This document shows, in pieces, positions 1 to 6,629 of a DNA stretch of 22,712 bases. A program made the translations under genes and the position numbers. Within the stretch, counting starts at the first letter, position 1; every line of letters starts with the position of its first letter. The notes below the pieces were generated by a model, which was not told where the DNA came from, made no database searches, and saw nothing but the letters and a program-made list of their open reading frames with translations. The stretch comes from a virus: positions 1 to 22,712 of IMG/VR virus record IMGVR_UViG_3300020204_000404; one strand, 5' to 3'.

Positions 1-1536
1 GTCTCTGAGATCGAAAAAACGTATGAATACCTGCAGGGATCTGCGGGCAACTTTCGTAATAAAGAAATTTACGAAGGCAAGTTAGAAAATCTATATAAGA
101 AACTAAACAAGCTCGTGGAGCAGGGAAACATGAAAAACTTGAAATCACTTACTGAAGCAGAAATTGCATTGAAGCTTACGAACGTACCGGATGAGCTCGA
201 GGACGAGCTCGATAACCTCGGCGTCGAATTAGTTGCCGGCGGCGAAGAATCCGATGAAGAAGCCCCTGAAGGTGAAGAGGGTTCTGAAGAAGAACTTGAT
301 CTTGATCTTGGGGAAGAAGGCGGTGAAGAAGAAGCCGCTGGTGAAGAAGCAGGAAAGAAAGAAGAGTCTCTTCGTCTTTCTGACAACGTGATCGTTGAGA
401 TCGACGAAGGAATGCTACGCCGCGAAATCGCACGCATGCGCTCTCTTCGTGAGTCCGCCGACGACGTTCAGACTTGGGGCCACGGTCCAGGTGAAGTTTC
501 CGATGAATTTGAAGATGAAGACATGGGCGATCCCTTCGTTGACATCGATTTGTCAGAAGCCGATCTTCCTGAAGAGGATGAGGATCAGGTAGACGAGATG
601 GACCAAGTCGACGAGGCGGACTCTGATCAAGTCGACGAGATGGACGAAATGGCTTATGAGATGGATGGACAAATGAAGAGCCAAGCAGTCGACCGTCCAG
701 GTTCTCGTGGACAAGTTGCAGGCCCAGGTGCTGGTTCTTCTAAGCGCGGCCGTTCTCCTGGAACAGACGTCGCTGAAGTTCAGAAGAAAGATGATGAAAA
801 GCATGAAGTAGCATGTGAGGCCGATGGCGAAGAAGATGATGCTGATAAAAAAGAAGTGCAGCATGAGTCTATCCGTGCTCGCCTCACTCGAGAAGTTCGT
901 CTTCAGACTGAAGCCAAAAAGAAGGCGGCTGCAGCCAAAAAGAAGCAAGCAGAAGCTAAAAAGAAGGCTCACGAGAAGCAGCAAGAAGCTCAGCAAAAGA
1001 TGAAGCAAAAGATGCTGCAAGAAGCCCAAAAGGCTAAGCAAGAAGCTCAAAAGCAGGCTAAGCATGCCAAGAAGATGGCTGAAGCATATGCTTATTACGC
1101 AAACATTTTCAACGAGTCGGTGCGACGCACCGCCAAGTTGCAGTCGGTTCTCGCAGAGAGACGCAATGAAGACCGCCGCAATGGCGCTTCCACAAGGTCG
1201 ACGGAAGAGACCTCAACACTCCGTAAGAAGTTGGCAGAAACGAATCTGTTCAACACCAAACTTCTGTACAGCAACAAGCTTCTTCAGAATGAGTCGCTCA
1301 CGAAGCGCCAAAAGGCCGAAATCATTGAGCGCCTCGATGAAGCTGCTAGCGAAAGAGAAGTTAAGCTTGTGTACGAAAGCCTCGTTAAGGCGCTCGGCGG
1401 CAACTCTCGTCCAATGACAGAGGGCGCTCAACGTCAAGTCCTCGGTTCTTCTTCACAAGCGACTCGTTCGGCATCTTCGGTCATCAGCGAAAGCTATGAA
1501 GCCGATCGTTGGGCGAAGTTAGCAGGTATCAAGTGA
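1..1536 (+). CDS. Prohead core/scaffolding protein (5' partial)
   Basis: Probable internal scaffold of the capsid, equivalent in position and style to T4 gp22, acting inside the prohead before DNA packaging. The frame is open from base 1 with a plausible protein sequence, so the true start lies upstream. An internal ATG at 130 with GGAG at 117-120 could be mistaken for the start. The visible 511 codons begin with a short charged segment, then a very acidic Glu/Asp-rich part, a short DQVDEMD-type repeat around base 585-650, a Lys/Ala/Gln-rich coiled coil (about 900-1090) and a C-terminal end of the type RWAKLAGIK, which I recognise from T4-like core proteins. An LTEAE stretch near base 150 resembles the site cut by the T4 prohead protease. 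It lies 35 bp ahead of the capsid gene, the usual scaffold position. Function is inferred from composition and context, since scaffolds diverge quickly. The upstream part could carry a further domain. Confidence 0.75.
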   Translation, partial: VSEIEKTYEYLQGSAGNFRNKEIYEGKLENLYKKLNKLVEQGNMKNLKSLTEAEIALKLTNVPDELEDELDNLGVELVAGGEESDEEAPEGEEGSEEELDLDLGEEGGEEEAAGEEAGKKEESLRLSDNVIVEIDEGMLRREIARMRSLRESADDVQTWGHGPGEVSDEFEDEDMGDPFVDIDLSEADLPEEDEDQVDEMDQVDEADSDQVDEMDEMAYEMDGQMKSQAVDRPGSRGQVAGPGAGSSKRGRSPGTDVAEVQKKDDEKHEVACEADGEEDDADKKEVQHESIRARLTREVRLQTEAKKKAAAAKKKQAEAKKKAHEKQQEAQQKMKQKMLQEAQKAKQEAQKQAKHAKKMAEAYAYYANIFNESVRRTAKLQSVLAERRNEDRRNGASTRSTEETSTLRKKLAETNLFNTKLLYSNKLLQNESLTKRQKAEIIERLDEAASEREVKLVYESLVKALGGNSRPMTEGAQRQVLGSSSQATRSASSVISESYEADRWAKLAGIK

Positions 1537-1571
1537 TTCGTTAACCAACACAGATTTATTAGGAGAAAAAA

Positions 1572-3452
1572 ATGAAGCATTTTACGTTAGATCAATTAGC
1601 TCAAGGCATCAAGGACAAGCATGTCGGTGCCGAGCGCGCCCGTTTGACAGAAAAGTGGAGCCGCACAGGTCTCCTCCGCGGTCTCGATGGCACACGTCGT
1701 GAGATGATGTCGCAGCTCCTCGAGAACCAGGCAGCACAGGTCCTCAAGGAGAGCAACGCTCTCTCGACCGGCGGCGGCAGTCTCGTTGGTTCAGGCCAAA
1801 TCCAAGGCTTCTCCAACATCGCCTTCCCGATCGTTCGCCGCGTGTTCGGTGGCCTCGTCGCCAACGAGCTCGTCTCCATCCAACCAATGAGCCTTCCCTC
1901 AGGTCTAATCTTCTATCTTGATTATACCTACGGCTCAGACGTCGGTAAGCCACTGGGCGAAACCGGTGAGGTCTACTCTCGTGGTACATCTCTCTACAAC
2001 AACCCAGCTGGTAAGGGAGTTCGTTCCGGCTCTCTCGCGACAGGTGGTATGTACGACCTCGTCGGTACTGGTTACTCTCGCGTCACCGGTTCAATGTCTG
2101 CGCTAAACTTCGCCGCAGGGACAGTGTACTCTGGTTCTTATAAGGGCGCCGACGCACTTACTTGGACCGACGGTGGTATCGTCGCAGCAGCAAGCGACTT
2201 CTCGGGATCCAATGCTCGTTGGTTGGACTTCGACGGTCAAGTTGAAACGGCCTTGTCACAAGGTGACCTCGACTTGTTCTTTGTTTACGTTCCTACATCT
2301 GCAATCACAGCTGTAATACCAGCTGCGGATCTTCTTGCAGTTGAACAAATCGCAATGTTCAGCGGCTATGGAGCCAATGCAACCGCATGGGGCGAGACAT
2401 ACCAAGGTGGACAAGGAGTTCTTAACCTTCGTCGCCTCAACAAGCGTGGTAACTTCGCCCCCGCCTCGGGCTTCTCTCCAGATGCATTGAATGGTACACA
2501 CGTTCAAATGGTTCTTAAGGGCGCAAACGGCCTCAGCGCACTAACATCAGGAAACGGTGCACTCTCTTGTGCTGTCGCTTCAAGCCTCTCGGTTGATTCG
2601 GCATCCGGCGCGACCGTGACCGTTCCGTCCTTCGAGTCTGACTTCGGAGCGACACCGGCACCGGCGATCCCAGAGATCGACATCAAGATCGAGTCCATCG
2701 CGATCACAGCAGAGACTCGCAAGCTCCGCGCCAAGTGGTCACCGGAACTCGCACAAGACCTCAACGCGTACCACTCAATGGACGCCGAGGTCGAGCTCAC
2801 CTCGATCCTCTCCGAGCAGATTGCTCTAGAGATCGACCGCGAGATCCTCAACGACCTTGTGACACAAGCCAACGGCGCCAACTACTACTGGTCGCGCGCT
2901 CCAGGCAAGTTCGTTAACAAGACAACCGGTGCCGCAGTCACGTTAGCTTCGTCCCTCTCTATCGGTCCGGCCTTCACCGGTACGGTCCGCGAGTGGTACG
3001 AAACGCTCATCGAGACCGTCATCGACGTCGCCAACACCATCCATCGTAAGACCCTCCGTGGCTCTGCAAACTTCCTCGTTTGCGGTCCGGACGTCGCCAC
3101 CATCCTCGAGGCCTCCGTGCTCTACAAGCCGAAGTTCTCCATGGACGGCGAAGGACAGGTTGGCTCACCGTTCACTGTCGGCGCCGAGGCAATCGGTACT
3201 CTCAGCAACCGCTTCACAGTCTACAAGGATCCTTACTTCGTCAGAAACAAGATCCTCGTCGGCTACAAGGGTGGCAGCTACCTCGAGACCGGCTACGTCT
3301 ACGCTCCGTACGTGCCACTCATCGTGACACCAACCATCTTTGCACCGGAAGATTTCACACCTCGTAAGGGCGTGATGACTCGCTACGGCAAGAAGATGGT
3401 CCGCACCGATTTCTACGGCACGGTGACGTGCTTGGACATGAACATCATCTGA
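1572..3452 (+). CDS. Major capsid protein, T4 gp23-like
   Basis: Builds the capsid shell. The 626-residue product shows gp23-family blocks. Near residues 80-118 are FPIVRRVFGGLVANELVS and QPMSLPSGLIFYLD, which match the T4 segment following the cleavage site. Residues 381-430 (ETRKLRAKWSPELAQDL, then HSMDAEVELTSILSEQIALE) match the T4 core helix region, and residues 563-610 match the T4 C-terminus. Residues 51-53 (ENQ) and an LKE at 58-60 lie where T4 gp23 is trimmed by its protease, so cleavage after Glu60 is possible. A Gly/Ser/Ala-rich stretch at about 172-368 is much longer than the corresponding part of T4 gp23 (521 aa in total) and probably forms a surface insertion domain. AGGAG at 1561-1565 with a 6-nt spacer sets the start. 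Codons are strongly C-ending, unlike the AT-ending tail genes, as expected for the most abundant virion protein. A terminator follows. Confidence 0.95.
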   Translation: MKHFTLDQLAQGIKDKHVGAERARLTEKWSRTGLLRGLDGTRREMMSQLLENQAAQVLKESNALSTGGGSLVGSGQIQGFSNIAFPIVRRVFGGLVANELVSIQPMSLPSGLIFYLDYTYGSDVGKPLGETGEVYSRGTSLYNNPAGKGVRSGSLATGGMYDLVGTGYSRVTGSMSALNFAAGTVYSGSYKGADALTWTDGGIVAAASDFSGSNARWLDFDGQVETALSQGDLDLFFVYVPTSAITAVIPAADLLAVEQIAMFSGYGANATAWGETYQGGQGVLNLRRLNKRGNFAPASGFSPDALNGTHVQMVLKGANGLSALTSGNGALSCAVASSLSVDSASGATVTVPSFESDFGATPAPAIPEIDIKIESIAITAETRKLRAKWSPELAQDLNAYHSMDAEVELTSILSEQIALEIDREILNDLVTQANGANYYWSRAPGKFVNKTTGAAVTLASSLSIGPAFTGTVREWYETLIETVIDVANTIHRKTLRGSANFLVCGPDVATILEASVLYKPKFSMDGEGQVGSPFTVGAEAIGTLSNRFTVYKDPYFVRNKILVGYKGGSYLETGYVYAPYVPLIVTPTIFAPEDFTPRKGVMTRYGKKMVRTDFYGTVTCLDMNII

Positions 3453-3478
3453 TAGTCGGAAACGACCATCTTTGATAG

Positions 3479-3512
3479 GAAAGGCCTTCGAAAGAGGGCC
3501 TTTCTTGTTTTT
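3479..3512 (+). terminator. Rho-independent terminator after capsid gene
   Basis: An 8-bp perfect stem (GAAAGGCC at 3479-3486 pairing with GGCCTTTC at 3497-3504) with a 10-nt loop is followed directly by TTGTTTTT. It begins 27 bp after the capsid stop codon. It separates abundant head mRNA from the endonuclease genes downstream. Confidence 0.9.
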
Positions 3513-3525
3513 ATAATCTTAATTT

Positions 3526-3554
3526 TTTACAAAACGCATGTTACCATGTATATT
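3526..3554 (+). promoter_or_regulatory. Sigma70-type promoter for first homing endonuclease
   Basis: TTTACA at 3526-3531 and TATATT at 3549-3554 are separated by 17 bp, each one mismatch from consensus. Predicted transcription would start about 3561, which is the ATG itself, so the mRNA would be leaderless. No Shine-Dalgarno sequence precedes the gene, which agrees with this. It lies just after the capsid terminator. Confidence 0.6.
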
Positions 3555-3560
3555 TAGATC

Positions 3561-4421
3561 ATGATCACATGCAAAGAATGCGGACATGAATGTTCGGCAC
3601 AGAATGCTTTAGGATACCACTTACGCTCTCACGGTTTGACGTACCCTGATTACGTAGTCAAACATGAATATGATGGTACTTGGCCACACTGCACCTGCGG
3701 GACAAAGCTTCCTTACAAAAAAGGAGGCTTTTCTCGTTTCTGTTCCAAGTCCTGTGCAGCTAGCGGGACCAACAATCCTATGTCAGGAAAGACAGGAGAA
3801 AAATCTCCGTTATTCGGACTAAAGAGAACCGAAGAACAATTAAAGAATTATTCTGAGGGTGCCAAGAAGCGATGGGAGATTCATGGTGATAGAATCAGAA
3901 AAATGATGAAAACTGATGCATATAAGAATATGCAATCATTGGCAAACAAAAATTCTTATGCAACAACCGATAGAGCAAAAAGAACGTCCGAATCCGTCCA
4001 CCGTTTCTGGGCCGAGTCTCCGCTCGCCCCCCTCCTCCGCGAAGAGGCATCGCAGCGCGCCATCAGGCTCCTTGCCGAGAACAAGATCGGTCCACAGGCT
4101 CCATTCAAGCGTGAAACCTTGATCAACCCGTGGACGGGCGAAGAAGAGCACATGCATTCTTCGTGGGAATCTGTCTTCTTCCAGACGTGCGTTGAGCGGA
4201 AGTATGAGGTGACCAAGAACCATGGGATCACGATTCCTTACGTTCATCCGGATGGAACAACGCGAAACTATATTCCAGATTTCTTTGGAAGAGAGGATAG
4301 AGTGTTGTACGAAGTGAAGGGTCGGCGTGACGAAGTTGATGATGCCAAGTGGAATGCTGCGCGAGATTATTGCGATCGTATGGGTTGGGGCTTCGTGATC
4401 ATGATGCCCCCAGAGTTTTAG
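3561..4421 (+). CDS. Free-standing homing endonuclease, zinc finger + NUMOD3 + PD-(D/E)XK
   Basis: A 286-aa selfish DNA endonuclease that would cut phage genomes lacking it and so spread. An N-terminal zinc finger (C4-C7-H20-H24) is followed by a second Cys cluster (C44, C46, C61, C65). A NUMOD3-type DNA-binding segment lies at about 70-105 (GTNNPMSGKTGEKSPLFG). The C-terminal nuclease has the PD-(D/E)XK pattern: SSWES with Glu203, IPDFF with Asp240, and YEVKGRR with Glu251 and Lys253. This arrangement is common in phage-borne homing endonucleases next to conserved genes, here the capsid gene. The reading frame is intact and the catalytic residues are present, so it may be active. Bases 3995-4150 are visibly more GC-rich than the first third of the gene, suggesting domain shuffling. 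The cut site cannot be told from the sequence. Confidence 0.85.
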   Translation: MITCKECGHECSAQNALGYHLRSHGLTYPDYVVKHEYDGTWPHCTCGTKLPYKKGGFSRFCSKSCAASGTNNPMSGKTGEKSPLFGLKRTEEQLKNYSEGAKKRWEIHGDRIRKMMKTDAYKNMQSLANKNSYATTDRAKRTSESVHRFWAESPLAPLLREEASQRAIRLLAENKIGPQAPFKRETLINPWTGEEEHMHSSWESVFFQTCVERKYEVTKNHGITIPYVHPDGTTRNYIPDFFGREDRVLYEVKGRRDEVDDAKWNAARDYCDRMGWGFVIMMPPEF

Positions 4422-4427
4422 AACTTA

Positions 4428-4460
4428 GTGTTACAAACACGCTCCTTGTGTTACTATATA
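4428..4460 (+). promoter_or_regulatory. Putative promoter and inverted repeat before second homing endonuclease
   Basis: GTGTT-ACA-AACAC at 4428-4440 is a perfect inverted repeat, and GTGTTAC recurs at 4448-4454 just before TATATA (4455-4460), a likely -10 box. A weak -35 (TTACAA, 4431-4436) sits 18 bp upstream, inside the inverted repeat, so a protein bound there would block the promoter. The repeat may be chance because it is short. Confidence 0.4.
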
Positions 4461-4482
4461 GTCCATACAAGGGTGTAATGAC

Positions 4483-5907
4483 ATGGACTGTAGGCTATGT
4501 GACTTTCGACATGATGATGCAAAGAAACTGACAAACCACATCAGGTCAATTCACGATCTGTCATCAGAGGATTACACTGTTGAAGTATACCACGGAGGTA
4601 AAAAACCTGTTTGCGAAGTGCGTTCATCCTCCGTCAGATATGTTTCTTTTTCTTTTAAAAGATTCTGCAAAGACCATTCCCATCTCGCTATGAAAGAAGG
4701 CGGAGCCCGAGGCGGAAAGGCCGAAGCTTGGAATAAGGGGCAAAGTAAGGATACAGATCCAAGGATAAAGCTCCAGTCTGAATCAATGACAGGTGAAGGT
4801 AACCCGTTCTATGGTCGCCGCCATACACGAGAGACCCTAGAAAAAATTAGCTTAAGTAAGATGTTGGAAACATCTACGCTAAAAGAAAGATTATTGGAGA
4901 GGCAGTCTGAGTTCACCCTCATTACTCCGTTAGAAGAATACATCTCTCGGCAAGAGCAGTACCTCAAGTTTCAGTGTAATCAATGTGGAGAGGTTCAACC
5001 AAAGACTCTACAGGCCTTTGAGAGAGGAAGTAGGTGTTATAAGTGCCACCCATTCAGCAAGTCCAATTGGGAACTAGAGGTGTTCACATTCGTTCAATCA
5101 TTAACATCTGATGTGATATCAGGCGACAAGAAGGCGATGTCTCCGAAGGAAATCGACGTGTATGTTCCTTCCAAAAAATTTGGGATAGAGTGTCATGGGT
5201 TGTACTGGCACAGCGAAGGTTCTAAACAAGGGGTTTTTGATAAGAACAAGCATCTAGAAAAATCCGTCCTTGCTGCGAAGAACGGCATAAAGTTGCTGCA
5301 GATATTTGAGGATGAATGGAGAGACAAGCGAGAGATATGCGAGTCGATGATCCGCCACCGTCTCGGCATGGATCGTTACAGGTGTAAGACCTGGTCCACA
5401 AAAGTCGTCGAATTAAACACACAAGAACAAAGGTCTTTCTTCGATTCTACACACATAGCAGGATATGTCCCGTCCAAGGTAACGTGGGGATTAAGAGACA
5501 GGAGTGGTATCGTCGTTGCTGCCTTGTCACTTCGTATTCCAAGGAACGGCAAGAAGTACGAAGGTTACCTAGAAATTGCTCGGTACAGCACGGCTCAAGC
5601 GACCTCTGTTCCTGGGGGTTTGTCTAAGTTGGTGAAACGCGCCAAAGAGTGGTGCAAAAAAAACGGATACCGTGGAATCATGACATACGTCGATAGACGT
5701 GTAGGAGAAGGGGACGGATATAAGTCTGTAGGGTTTTCTTTTCTAGGATCAACGACCGTAGATTATTGGTACACTGATAACCAGCTTCGTTACGATAGGT
5801 TTAAGTTTAGAGCAAAAAATGGTAAGTCCGAACGTCAGATTGCAATTGAGGTGAGAGTCTCAAGGATTTATGGATGTGGATCACACATGTACGTCATCAA
5901 TTTATAA
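4483..5907 (+). CDS. Hef-like homing endonuclease with NUMOD3 and C-terminal GNAT-like domain
   Basis: A second intact selfish endonuclease, 474 aa. In order: a zinc finger (C3-C6-H19-H24) related to that of the preceding gene; WNKGQ and a NUMOD3-type segment at about 82-123 (GEGNPFYGRRHTRETLEKIS); a zinc ribbon (C165, C168, C185, C188); and a PD-(D/E)XK nuclease at about 195-295 (Glu199, EIDVY with Asp225, FGIECHG with Glu236, HLEK, IFEDEW). This nuclease and what follows match the phage Hef-like family. The last third (about 300-474) is the domain usually attached to it, with a GNAT-like look (EIARYST, VPGGLSKLVKRAKEW, YVDRR). AAGGG at 4469-4473 is a weak ribosome site. Its stop is followed immediately by a TnpB remnant, so this interval has taken several insertions. 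The target is unknown. Confidence 0.85.
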   Translation: MDCRLCDFRHDDAKKLTNHIRSIHDLSSEDYTVEVYHGGKKPVCEVRSSSVRYVSFSFKRFCKDHSHLAMKEGGARGGKAEAWNKGQSKDTDPRIKLQSESMTGEGNPFYGRRHTRETLEKISLSKMLETSTLKERLLERQSEFTLITPLEEYISRQEQYLKFQCNQCGEVQPKTLQAFERGSRCYKCHPFSKSNWELEVFTFVQSLTSDVISGDKKAMSPKEIDVYVPSKKFGIECHGLYWHSEGSKQGVFDKNKHLEKSVLAAKNGIKLLQIFEDEWRDKREICESMIRHRLGMDRYRCKTWSTKVVELNTQEQRSFFDSTHIAGYVPSKVTWGLRDRSGIVVAALSLRIPRNGKKYEGYLEIARYSTAQATSVPGGLSKLVKRAKEWCKKNGYRGIMTYVDRRVGEGDGYKSVGFSFLGSTTVDYWYTDNQLRYDRFKFRAKNGKSERQIAIEVRVSRIYGCGSHMYVINL

Positions 5908-6052
5908 TTGTGAATAGAATGATCAAGACTGGCTTTGCGGCATATACTTCACAGAAGTGTTCTTTTTGCGGAAACATTTTGAGAAGTAATCGTCAAGGAG
6001 GCAAATATTCTTGCAAAAAAGGCATACGGCATGTAATATCAGAGATCGTTAG
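5908..6052 (+). pseudogene. Decayed 3' end of an IS200/IS605-type tnpB
   Basis: Between the endonuclease stop and base 6019 one frame reads GFAAYTSQKCSFCG, then NR, GGKYSCKK. This is the C-terminal zinc ribbon of TnpB nucleases (typical YTSQ-C-x2-C, NR, F/Y-x-C-x2-C). The second CxxC is broken. After CKK the family-like ending HTACNIRDR followed by TAG (6023-6052) continues in a different frame, which looks like a small deletion compared with the usual C-G-H-A-D-x-N-A-x-R-N-I. Nothing of the RuvC part is seen upstream because the preceding endonuclease gene occupies that DNA. It should be non-functional as a nuclease. A 67-aa frame starting at 5874 covers it but overlaps the endonuclease gene and is not a real gene. 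Confidence 0.6.
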
Positions 6053-6065
6053 GTCTCTAAATCAT

Positions 6066-6085
6066 CTCACAGTTTAAACTGTGAG
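6066..6085. repeat. Perfect 20-bp palindrome (CTCACAGTTTAAACTGTGAG)
   Basis: Two 10-bp half-sites with no spacer, centred on GTTTAAAC, 13 bp after the end of the TnpB remnant. IS200/IS605 elements carry subterminal palindromes and a structured omega RNA at the tnpB 3' end, so this may be a leftover of that end. It could also be an operator or a transcript hairpin. The rest of 6086-6240 shows no gene that I can support. Confidence 0.6.
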
Positions 6086-6240
6086 CAGGATGCAGTCAAT
6101 CATCCGTACGGAAACAGCGTTGTTCTTGGCGCTGAGTTCCAAGGTCATGGCCTTGTACCGTGACTATTTGACTAAAAAATGGTTATAGAAGATAAAAAGG
6201 CAGAAGCTCTTAAATCGCAAGAAAAAGAAGAAGATTGATG

Positions 6241-6246
6241 TATAAT
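6241..6246 (+). promoter_or_regulatory. Putative -10 box (TATAAT) before HNH gene
   Basis: Consensus TATAAT 7 bp upstream of the GTG start. No good -35 box is present at 16-18 bp, so support is limited to the -10 box and the lack of any ribosome site. Confidence 0.3.
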
Positions 6247-6253
6247 TGTATCC

Positions 6254-6580
6254 GTGAAGAGACGACGGATGCATGGTCAGCCTAAGTTAGAGAAAGATCG
6301 ATGCGAGATCTGTAGGTATGACCGTCCTGCGGCAATAAACATTCATCATATAATTCCGAGGTGTGATCCTCGATGCACAAATGATAACAATAATCTCGCT
6401 GTCGTTTGCCATTCTTGTCATGATTTAATTCATGAAGGAGAAATAACGATAATCGGTGTATATTCATCAACAGGCGGAAGAAAACTTATGTGGTTTAAAC
6501 AAGATGAAGAGCCGCCATTAGAACGAGAGTTTTGGTTAATAAAAGAAAATCCTCTTGTTTTAAGAAGAAAACAAAAATAA
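6254..6580 (+). CDS. Small HNH endonuclease
   Basis: A 108-aa HNH nuclease, probably a third mobile endonuclease of this interval. It shows CEIC at 17-20, the catalytic pair in IHHIIPR (His31-His32), an Asn-rich DNNNLAVVC turn and CHSCHDLIH (C52, C55, H56, H60). The two CxxC pairs would bind a structural zinc and the HH/N/H residues form the metal site, so the enzyme looks intact. Start: GTG at 6254 has no Shine-Dalgarno, but a perfect TATAAT lies at 6241-6246, implying a leaderless message; an ATG at 6269 is the alternative. No NUMOD or other DNA-binding domain is visible, which leaves open a restriction-like or packaging-related role. Its position next to two homing endonucleases favours selfish DNA. 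Confidence 0.8.
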   Translation: MKRRRMHGQPKLEKDRCEICRYDRPAAINIHHIIPRCDPRCTNDNNNLAVVCHSCHDLIHEGEITIIGVYSSTGGRKLMWFKQDEEPPLEREFWLIKENPLVLRRKQK

Positions 6581-6591
6581 TTGTTGACCAC

Positions 6592-6620
6592 TTTATATTT
6601 TTCTTTACCTGTGTTATTAT
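6592..6620 (+). promoter_or_regulatory. Putative promoter of the exported three-gene cluster
   Basis: TTTATA at 6592-6597 and TATTAT at 6615-6620 are 17 bp apart. Transcription would begin about 6627, only three bases before the ATG at 6630, and no Shine-Dalgarno sequence is present. The segment TGTGTTATTATAT (6610-6622) resembles TGTGTTACTATAT before the second homing endonuclease, so both may answer to the same polymerase or sigma factor. Confidence 0.45.
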
Positions 6621-6629
6621 ATTACCAAT

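Noticed and set aside
553-1065. Long minus-strand frame opposite the scaffold gene
   Set aside because: It is the complement of the Lys/Glu-rich repetitive coding region and yields a Leu/Ser/Phe-rich low-complexity product; no ribosome site or promoter context on that strand.
2504-2881. Minus-strand frame inside the capsid gene
   Set aside because: A by-product of the strong codon bias of the capsid gene; no family-like sequence and no ribosome site.
5874-6077. 67-aa frame as an intact small zinc-ribbon gene
   Set aside because: Its start lies inside the preceding endonuclease gene and its only recognisable part is the TnpB C-terminal ribbon with a broken second knuckle, so it is treated as a remnant.
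6584-6589. TTGACC as the -35 box for the cargo cluster
   Set aside because: The spacing to the nearest -10-like box (6615) is 25 bp, too long; TTTATA at 6592-6597 gives 17 bp.
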